Shown one piece after another: positions 6,699-11,866 of a DNA stretch of 15,184 nucleotides. Both the position numbers and the translations under genes were made by a program. Position 1 is the stretch's first letter. Every line of letters starts with the position of its first letter. The stretch is taken from the NCBI GenBank assembly GCA_004377275.1, contig SOIC01000001.1, forward strand, positions 1 through 15,184, read 5' to 3'. The notes under the pieces were generated by a model. The model had not been told where the DNA came from. It made no database searches and was given only the letters and a program-made list of their open reading frames with translations. Source of the stretch: Dehalococcoidia bacterium. Lineage in GTDB: Bacteria > Chloroflexota > Dehalococcoidia > E44-bin15.

Positions 6699-8387
6699 CT
6701 AGTTTAGGAACTCTGGCCTCTCGATCATATCCACTGTATCGTAGGTGTAGCCGTAGGCCTCGCGGATCATGCCCAATATCTCCGATCGGGTAGCATCGGC
6801 CTTGAAGCAGTTGACGATGTAGGGCATGAGGTTCTCTTTGGTCTTGGCCTTCTCCCTGAGGGTGAGCAGTGCTTGACGGGTCTTCTGGATATCGCGGTTT
6901 GCCTTGTACTGCCTTACCTCTTCCAACAGATCGGCCTGGAGCTTGTCCATATCGTCAAATTCGTATTCCACGATTTCCGGTTCCTTCTCATCCGGCAGCC
7001 TGAAGTAGTTCACGCCCACCTGGATCTGTTCGCCCTTCTCTAACGCCAACATCCGCTCATCGCGGGCACTGTTGACCAACCGACGCAGCCAGCCGCTCTC
7101 GGCGACCTTAAGTATCCCACCCATGTCCTCTATCTCTTTCATCAGTTTATTGGCTTCCTCCTCCAGCTTGTTGGTGAGCCACTCTACATAGTAGGAGCCG
7201 CCGAGGGGGTCAGCGGTGAGGCCGACACCGGTCTCCTGGGCGATGATGTGGTTCAGCGCCAGCGATACCATCGACGATTCCTCTGATGGAATGCAGAAGG
7301 CTTCGTCATGCCTAGCGTAGTCCACCGCGCTGGCTCCGCCGAGCACCGCGGCCAGCGCCTGGAAGCCGATGCGCGCGATGTTGTTCAACGGCTGCTGGCG
7401 GGTGATCGTCTGGCCCGGGGTCCTGATAGCTATGCGCAGGCGGCACAGCTTTGGATCGCTTGCCCCAAATCTCTCTTTAGCGATCCGGGCCCACATCCTC
7501 CTCGCTGCCCGAATCCGGCATACCGTCTCGAAGAAGTCCATGGATGAGGCCATGCTGATAGTAGCCCTGCGACCCACCTGCTCGAACGGTATACCGCGGT
7601 CCAGCGCTATCTGATGGTAGGCAGTGAGCGTGGACAGTATGATGCCCAGCTGCTGCACCGAGTTACAGCCCGCCTCCCACAGGTCGTAGGCGATGGCGGC
7701 GAAGGGGGAGAATGTGGGCATCTCCCTGACGATGTACTCGGTGAGATCGCCATGTAGCCTCATGCCGATCTCGAAGGGGAAGTCGATGCTGAAAGCGGTT
7801 GCCATATTATCTATGGGGTCGTTGATGCACGAGCCCCTGATCTTGGTCTTATCCGCGCCCCACAGGTCGGCGATGGTGGCCAGCTGGGCAACGCAGAGCA
7901 CGTCATCCTGCTGTGACGAGGCTCCGTGGAAGGTATAGATTCCCTCCTCCAGCTTGATCCCTTGCAGGGACCTCTCCATCCTCTTATAGGAGTAGTTCTC
8001 CGGAGAGTAGGCGATATCGTATTTAGCCAGCGGGTGGTCGGGGTCGAGGCCGGTCCTGTTGACATCGCCGGATGAGAAATAGAAGGTGGCGGCGCCGTGT
8101 TCCCAGATGACCTCCTGCTCCATCCTGCTCTTCTCCGGCGTTTCGCGGGTTAGTGCCTGGGCACTAACCCATAGGATGTTACGATACATCCCCGGGTAAA
8201 GGCCGCGCAGGTAGGGGTACTCCCCGTCGTTTCCGGAGTCCCTCTCGTAGACGAAGTCCTGCAGGTCCCGCGGGCCGTAGGAGGGCTTGAGTTCAAAGCC
8301 GCTCTCGGTCGTTTTCTTGGTGATCTGGTCTTTCTTAGTCCTGTCCAGGCTTATCTCTTTCTTTTTCTTCTCTCCCTTTGTAGTCAT
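6699..8387 (-). CDS. Acyl-CoA mutase large subunit 2, strongly divergent active site
   Basis: This protein (562 residues from the ATG; residue numbers here count from the GTG two codons earlier) is a second methylmalonyl-CoA-mutase-family barrel without a B12 domain. Conserved marks are RGLYPGMYRNILW (63-75), MDFFETVCRIRAARRMW (285-301), QPLNNIARIGFQALAAVLGG, HDEAFCIPSEES and ADPLGGSYYVEWLTN. The hallmark TIRQ-Y-AGF segment is replaced by VSAQALTR, and the HCQ of the CoA site by AIR (322-324). Positions equal to Tyr89, Gln197, Arg207 and His244 are Ala80, Ile190, Ala200 and Asp237. A lysine-rich tail (residues 6-27) precedes the domain. AGGGAG supports the ATG at 8387 over the GTG at 8393. 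First gene of the operon. It may be a mutase with unusual chemistry or a non-catalytic partner, like the beta chain of the Propionibacterium enzyme. Confidence 0.85.
   Translation of the reverse strand: MTTKGEKKKKEISLDRTKKDQITKKTTESGFELKPSYGPRDLQDFVYERDSGNDGEYPYLRGLYPGMYRNILWVSAQALTRETPEKSRMEQEVIWEHGAATFYFSSGDVNRTGLDPDHPLAKYDIAYSPENYSYKRMERSLQGIKLEEGIYTFHGASSQQDDVLCVAQLATIADLWGADKTKIRGSCINDPIDNMATAFSIDFPFEIGMRLHGDLTEYIVREMPTFSPFAAIAYDLWEAGCNSVQQLGIILSTLTAYHQIALDRGIPFEQVGRRATISMASSMDFFETVCRIRAARRMWARIAKERFGASDPKLCRLRIAIRTPGQTITRQQPLNNIARIGFQALAAVLGGASAVDYARHDEAFCIPSEESSMVSLALNHIIAQETGVGLTADPLGGSYYVEWLTNKLEEEANKLMKEIEDMGGILKVAESGWLRRLVNSARDERMLALEKGEQIQVGVNYFRLPDEKEPEIVEYEFDDMDKLQADLLEEVRQYKANRDIQKTRQALLTLREKAKTKENLMPYIVNCFKADATRSEILGMIREAYGYTYDTVDMIERPEFLN
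8147..8170. repeat. Perfect inverted repeat, 11-bp arms, inside mutase large subunit 2
   Basis: GGGTTAGTGCC (8147-8157) and GGCACTAACCC (8160-8170) are exact reverse complements around a 2-base centre. The repeat covers codons for residues 75-82 (W-VSAQALT-R), exactly where other family members carry TIRQYAGF. Confidence 0.9.
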
Positions 8388-8439
8388 GCTCACTCCCTAT
8401 TTATATGGTGGTTGGTGGTTTAAATTAGCCGGCCGATTG

Positions 8440-8469
8440 ATTATAGCCTTTGCCAGTGAGGTGTGTCAA
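8440..8469 (-). promoter_or_regulatory. Consensus sigma-70 promoter of the mutase operon
   Basis: On the minus strand TTGACA (8469-8464) and TATAAT (8445-8440) are both perfect and separated by 18 bases. The predicted start is near 8433, giving a leader of about 46 bases before the ATG at 8387. A promoter of this quality just ahead of a four-gene operon suggests strong expression or tight control by a repressor. Confidence 0.75.
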
Positions 8470-8482
8470 CAGAGGGCTTTAC

Positions 8483-8497
8483 ATGTGTGGTACACAT
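8483..8497. promoter_or_regulatory. Inverted repeat upstream of the mutase promoter, possible operator
   Basis: ATGTGT (8483-8488) and ACACAT (8492-8497) form a perfect dyad around a 3-base spacer. It is centred about 57 bases upstream of the predicted transcription start, a usual place for an activator site. The flanks add imperfect symmetry. The regulator is unknown. Confidence 0.4.
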
Positions 8498-8510
8498 TTA
8501 CACAAATATA

Positions 8511-8526
8511 TTATAACACGTTATAA
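8511..8526. repeat. 16-bp palindrome between the unknown gene and the mutase promoter
   Basis: TTATAAC (8511-8517) and GTTATAA (8520-8526) are exact reverse complements around AC. It lies 21 bases past the stop of the unknown gene and upstream of the mutase promoter. It is too AT-rich for a convincing terminator stem and could be an operator. Confidence 0.4.
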
Positions 8527-8546
8527 CATGGATGCAGGGAAGATTA

Positions 8547-9770
8547 TCACCGTATGGGGAATCGGGCATCATCTCTTGGGAATGGGCTGTCAAATACATT
8601 GCCTGTACTCAACTCCCGCATGGACTGATGCATATTCAGCAATCTATCTAACGGGTCATCATAGTAGCGGACATCACTAGACCTAATATCTTCAGGACGG
8701 TAAATGATACCCTTTTTATAATTGCATTTACGGTTAGCCTGTTGGTATTTGTCAAACGCATGTGGTTTGTTGAAGATGAACCAGAAATAGTCAAAGTCTT
8801 GGTGAACTTTTTCGCAAAGAGGACGGTAGATTTCGTGTACATTCCTGACAGTCAATGCACGCCAACGCTTGAAATAGTCAAGCTCCGATTCCAAGTGCAT
8901 TGCGAGGAGATGACACACATAGAGCAGAGCCAGTTCGCTTTTGTAGTGATTATAAAACATGTCGGCGTTTGCGGCGGCAAAAGAGTGCCAGGGTTGCGAG
9001 ATGCTGACTGCGTGTTTTAAGGAGTGCGTAAATCCACTAAGAAAATTATAGTGAACTGTGACTCGTGCTGTCGTTTTTATACTTAGTACGCCATTCAAAC
9101 GAAGATTCCTGACCATGCTATCGAAGGTAAATAGCTTCATGTATAAATATCGGTGGTCCACATCACTCAACTTAGCCCTTACACTCTTGAAGACCGCCCA
9201 TTCTGGTAACAATTCCTTCTGCACCTCTAGTTTCTTGAGGAAGTGTTCCACTGGCTGATATCGCTGCCATGCTGCTAGATAGTAAGGAAATATAACTCCT
9301 GTGTCGTTTCCTTGTTCATCAAGAATTCGTATTCCTCGTCGGATTAACACAATCGTATTCTTATCTTCATCCTCAATCTTCACCAGATCCGTCAGGGTCT
9401 TTTGTGCGTCGTACTTGAATCTAGCTTTAGCGTCGTCCAGGCTTCTATCGCCCTTGACTCGTCGTACGCGATACCACGTGGGATATCTATCACAGGTGCC
9501 TATGAGTCGAAGTAACAGATAGCCTTCCAATATCATCCTAATTGTATTGTAGGCTTCTCGATAGAAGCCTTTTAGCACGCTTTCTCTTGCAGATGTGAGT
9601 GATATTCTCTGGACACGAACAAAGTCCAAGAAGTCATGATCTTGTGCCCACGATGAACTACCCCATACAATATCCCGTGGAAAGTTTGTCAGTGCTGATT
9701 CTAATTCATTGATGAGGTTGAGCAGTTCCTCATGCTCCTCGATTGTCTGCTCTGCAATTGCAGAAGGCAT
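8547..9770 (-). CDS. Unknown AT-rich, helix-rich protein
   Basis: I do not recognise this protein of 407 residues. It is soluble-looking and mostly helical, rich in aromatic residues, His and Arg. One stretch (about 68-92) reads REAYNTIRMILEGYLLLRLIG, and another (about 240-253) reads HYNFLSGFTHSLKH. This R...E..L.L plus later H/Y..LS...H spacing recalls DUF5677-like or HEPN-like helical proteins, but I cannot confirm membership. A 60-base block (9001-9060) counts to 38% GC against 68% for a block in glyS (10321-10380), so it has probably been acquired by transfer. The ATG at 9770 is a guess: a GTG at 9782, directly after the glyS stop with GAGGGG three bases upstream, is equally possible. 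It is probably co-transcribed with glyS and separated from the mutase operon by that operon's own promoter. Confidence 0.75.
   Translation of the reverse strand: MPSAIAEQTIEEHEELLNLINELESALTNFPRDIVWGSSSWAQDHDFLDFVRVQRISLTSARESVLKGFYREAYNTIRMILEGYLLLRLIGTCDRYPTWYRVRRVKGDRSLDDAKARFKYDAQKTLTDLVKIEDEDKNTIVLIRRGIRILDEQGNDTGVIFPYYLAAWQRYQPVEHFLKKLEVQKELLPEWAVFKSVRAKLSDVDHRYLYMKLFTFDSMVRNLRLNGVLSIKTTARVTVHYNFLSGFTHSLKHAVSISQPWHSFAAANADMFYNHYKSELALLYVCHLLAMHLESELDYFKRWRALTVRNVHEIYRPLCEKVHQDFDYFWFIFNKPHAFDKYQQANRKCNYKKGIIYRPEDIRSSDVRYYDDPLDRLLNMHQSMRELSTGNVFDSPFPRDDARFPIR
9551..9570. repeat. Inverted repeat with 8-bp arms inside the unknown gene
   Basis: AGGCTTCT (9551-9558) and AGAAGCCT (9563-9570) are perfectly complementary around CGAT. 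On the plus strand it is followed by TTTT, but no plus-strand gene ends here. Confidence 0.6.
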
Positions 9771-9782
9771 AGCTATTACCAC

Positions 9783-11135
9783 TCACCCCTCAAACCCGAG
9801 CCAGTATTTGCCGCCGGGGGGCAGGACTTCAAGGGGCTCGCCGGAGAGTTTTAGCTCCAGCGTTCGTGTGAGCTCCGCAACCGGCACCCTGATCTGCTTC
9901 ATGCTGTCGCGCTCGCGGATGGTAACCTGGCTGTCCTCAAGCGACTGAAAGTCAATGGTGACCGCAAGCGGGGTGCCAATCTCGTCCTGCCGGCGGTAAC
10001 GCCGCCCAATGCTCTGGGCATCATCGTACTGCGCGGTGAAGCACTTCCTCACTGAGGCGTAGACATCCTTGGCCATAGGGACGAGGGTCTCGTTGCGGCT
10101 CAAGGGGAGGACGGCGACCTTTATCGGGGCGAGGTCGGGGTGAAGGCGCAGCAGCACACGGATCTCATTCTTGTCCGGCTCCTCATCATAGGCGTCGACC
10201 AGGAAGGCAAGCGCGGCGCGGTCTACCCCCGCTGAGGGCTCGATGACATAAGGAAGAAAGCGCTCCCCGCTGTCAGGGTCAAAATAGCTGAGGTCTTTGC
10301 CGCTGTGCTTGGCATGCTGCGCCAGGTCGAAGTCGCCGCGGTCGGCGATGCCCTCTAGCTCTGACCAGCCCATGGGGAAGAGGTAATCGATGTCATAGCA
10401 AACGCGGGCATAGTGAGCCAGCTCATCCTCGCCGTGCTGATGCAGGCGAAGGTTCTCCTTGTTTATCCCCAGCTTGATATACCAGTTCTGGCGCTCCTCG
10501 AGCCAGTAGCTGAACCACTCCCCGGCGGTGTCCGGCTTTACGAAGAACTCGATCTCCATCATCTCGAACTCGCGGCAGCGGAAGATAAAGTTTCCAGTAG
10601 TGATCTCGTTGCGGAATGCCTTGCCGATCTGGGCGATGCCAAAGGGAAGCTTTTTGCGCGCGGTATCCACCACATTGGCGAAGTTGACGAAGATGCCCTG
10701 TGCAGTCTCCGGGCGCAGGTAGATCACCGCCGCCTCCTCCTCCACCGGTCCGAAGAAGGTCTTGAACATAAGGTTGAACATGCGGGGCTCGGTAAGCTCG
10801 CCGCCGCATTCAGGGCAGCGGCTGTCCTTGGTATCGTCGGCACGCCAGCGCCGGTGGCACGCCTTGCATTCCATCAACGGGTCAGAGAAACCCTCCTCGT
10901 GGCCGCTGGCCGTCCACACGGCGCGGTGCATCAGCACGCTCGAATCCAGGCCCACCATGTCGTCCCTCTCCCGCACCATGTCTCGCCACCACATCTCTTT
11001 GATATTGCGCTTCAGCTCCACCCCCAGCGGCCCGTAGTCCCAGCAGGCGGAGAGGCCGCCATAGATCTCGCTCGACTGGAATATAAAGCCCCGCCGCTTG
11101 CACAGGGAGACTAACTTATCCATATCTACTTTCAA
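9783..11135 (-). CDS. glyS: Glycyl-tRNA synthetase, alpha2 type
   Basis: This 450-residue class II synthetase charges tRNA-Gly with glycine. It is the homodimeric type found in archaea, eukaryotes and many bacteria, not the alpha2beta2 type of E. coli. The N-terminus has LCKRRGFIFQSSEIYGG. Motif 2 contains FRNEITT (174-180) followed by the REFEMMEIEFF strand, and motif 3 is EPSAGVDR (299-306). An inserted zinc-ribbon-like loop carries Cys90, 93, 107 and 110. The anticodon-binding domain occupies about residues 335-440. A TTG at 11135 is preferred because GGGGGA lies upstream; an ATG four codons later is the alternative. A longer in-frame TTG at 11165 would lie upstream of the predicted transcript start. 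The unknown AT-rich gene begins at or just after its stop. Confidence 0.9.
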   Translation of the reverse strand: MKVDMDKLVSLCKRRGFIFQSSEIYGGLSACWDYGPLGVELKRNIKEMWWRDMVRERDDMVGLDSSVLMHRAVWTASGHEEGFSDPLMECKACHRRWRADDTKDSRCPECGGELTEPRMFNLMFKTFFGPVEEEAAVIYLRPETAQGIFVNFANVVDTARKKLPFGIAQIGKAFRNEITTGNFIFRCREFEMMEIEFFVKPDTAGEWFSYWLEERQNWYIKLGINKENLRLHQHGEDELAHYARVCYDIDYLFPMGWSELEGIADRGDFDLAQHAKHSGKDLSYFDPDSGERFLPYVIEPSAGVDRAALAFLVDAYDEEPDKNEIRVLLRLHPDLAPIKVAVLPLSRNETLVPMAKDVYASVRKCFTAQYDDAQSIGRRYRRQDEIGTPLAVTIDFQSLEDSQVTIRERDSMKQIRVPVAELTRTLELKLSGEPLEVLPPGGKYWLGFEG

Positions 11136-11165
11136 TCGCTTTCCCCCGATACCTTTAGCTACCAA

Positions 11166-11194
11166 AAATTAACAGTTTTGCCGCCAAATGTCAA
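11166..11194 (-). promoter_or_regulatory. Probable glyS promoter
   Basis: On the minus strand TTGACA (11194-11189) is a perfect -35. The best -10 is GTTAAT after 15 bases, or TTAATT after 16, both weak. The predicted start, near 11160, lies downstream of the TTG at 11165 and so favours the shorter glyS start. Confidence 0.45.
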
Positions 11195-11198
11195 AGGC

Positions 11199-11227
11199 TT
11201 GACAGGTAAGCACGAATAGTAAAGAAT
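11199..11227 (+). promoter_or_regulatory. Probable promoter of the MBL-fold hydrolase, possibly leaderless
   Basis: TTGACA (11199-11204) is followed after 17 bases by AAGAAT (11222-11227, 4/6). The predicted start falls at or very near the ATG at 11234, and no ribosome-binding site is visible, so the message may have no leader. Confidence 0.4.
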
Positions 11228-11233
11228 AGAGCA

Positions 11234-11866
11234 ATGCTATTAAAAGCGCTGGAACTGGGTCCCTTCCTCGCCAACTGCTACATCGTCGGCTCGGAGAAGA
11301 CCAAGGAGGGGTTCATCCTTGACCCAGTCGCCGAGGCGGAGACCATAATGGATAATGTACGCCAGCTCGGCCTCACCATCAAGCTAATTGTCGCCACCCA
11401 CTCCCACCCCGACCACATTATGGCGCTTCACCAGATCAAAGCGGATACCGGCGCCCCCTTCGCCATGCATGAGGCTGAGTCTGCCGGGATGATCGCGTCG
11501 GGGATGGCCCACGTCATGGGCCTCTTCATGAGTGGCTCCGCGGAGCCACTCCCGAAGCCGGATATGCCGCTCAAGGATGGCGACACCATCGAGGTCGGCG
11601 ACCTAAGCTTCACCGTGCTCCACACCCCGGGGCACAGCCCCGGTGGCATCTCCCTCTATGGGCATGGGATGGTCTTCGTAGGAGATACCCTGTTCAATTT
11701 CAGCATTGGCCGCACCGACTTCCCCGGGTGCAGCCACCAGCAGCTAATCGATAGCATCAACAGCAAGCTCATGACCCTGCCCGATGAAACCGTGGTTTAC
11801 CCCGGGCACGGACCCCAGACCACCATCGCTACCGAGCGCCGCTATAACCCTTTCCTGGTCAGCTAG
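11234..11866 (+). CDS. Metallo-beta-lactamase-fold hydrolase, GloB-like
   Basis: This 210-residue protein belongs to the glyoxalase II-like branch of the metallo-beta-lactamase superfamily. The metal ligands are complete: THSHPDH (His56, His58, Asp60, His61), His134 in TPGHSPG, Asp151 in VGDTLF and His192 in YPGHGP. GRTDFPG (159-165) is typical of the small bacterial GloB-like group. It probably hydrolyses a thioester or related ester in the cytoplasm, but the substrate cannot be read from sequence. The ATG at 11234 has no Shine-Dalgarno. It is the only plus-strand gene in the right half of the window, divergent from glyS, and its stop overlaps the hppA stop by the shared bases CTAG. A 22-bp palindrome lies within its coding sequence. 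Confidence 0.85.
   Translation: MLLKALELGPFLANCYIVGSEKTKEGFILDPVAEAETIMDNVRQLGLTIKLIVATHSHPDHIMALHQIKADTGAPFAMHEAESAGMIASGMAHVMGLFMSGSAEPLPKPDMPLKDGDTIEVGDLSFTVLHTPGHSPGGISLYGHGMVFVGDTLFNFSIGRTDFPGCSHQQLIDSINSKLMTLPDETVVYPGHGPQTTIATERRYNPFLVS
11530..11551. repeat. 22-bp perfect palindrome inside the MBL-fold gene
   Basis: GAGTGGCTCCG (11530-11540) is directly followed by its exact reverse complement (11541-11551) with no spacer. It covers codons for about residues 99-106 (MSGSAEPL), a loop between the metal motifs. Confidence 0.9.

Noticed and set aside
7328..7360. 8-bp inverted repeat with a 16-base loop in mutase large subunit 2
   Set aside because: Arms of this length with a long loop are expected by chance in GC-rich coding sequence of this size.
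10413..11114. Long plus-strand open frame of 233 codons opposite glyS
   Set aside because: It is the complement of the well-conserved glyS frame, its product matches no family I know, and high GC makes such antisense frames common.
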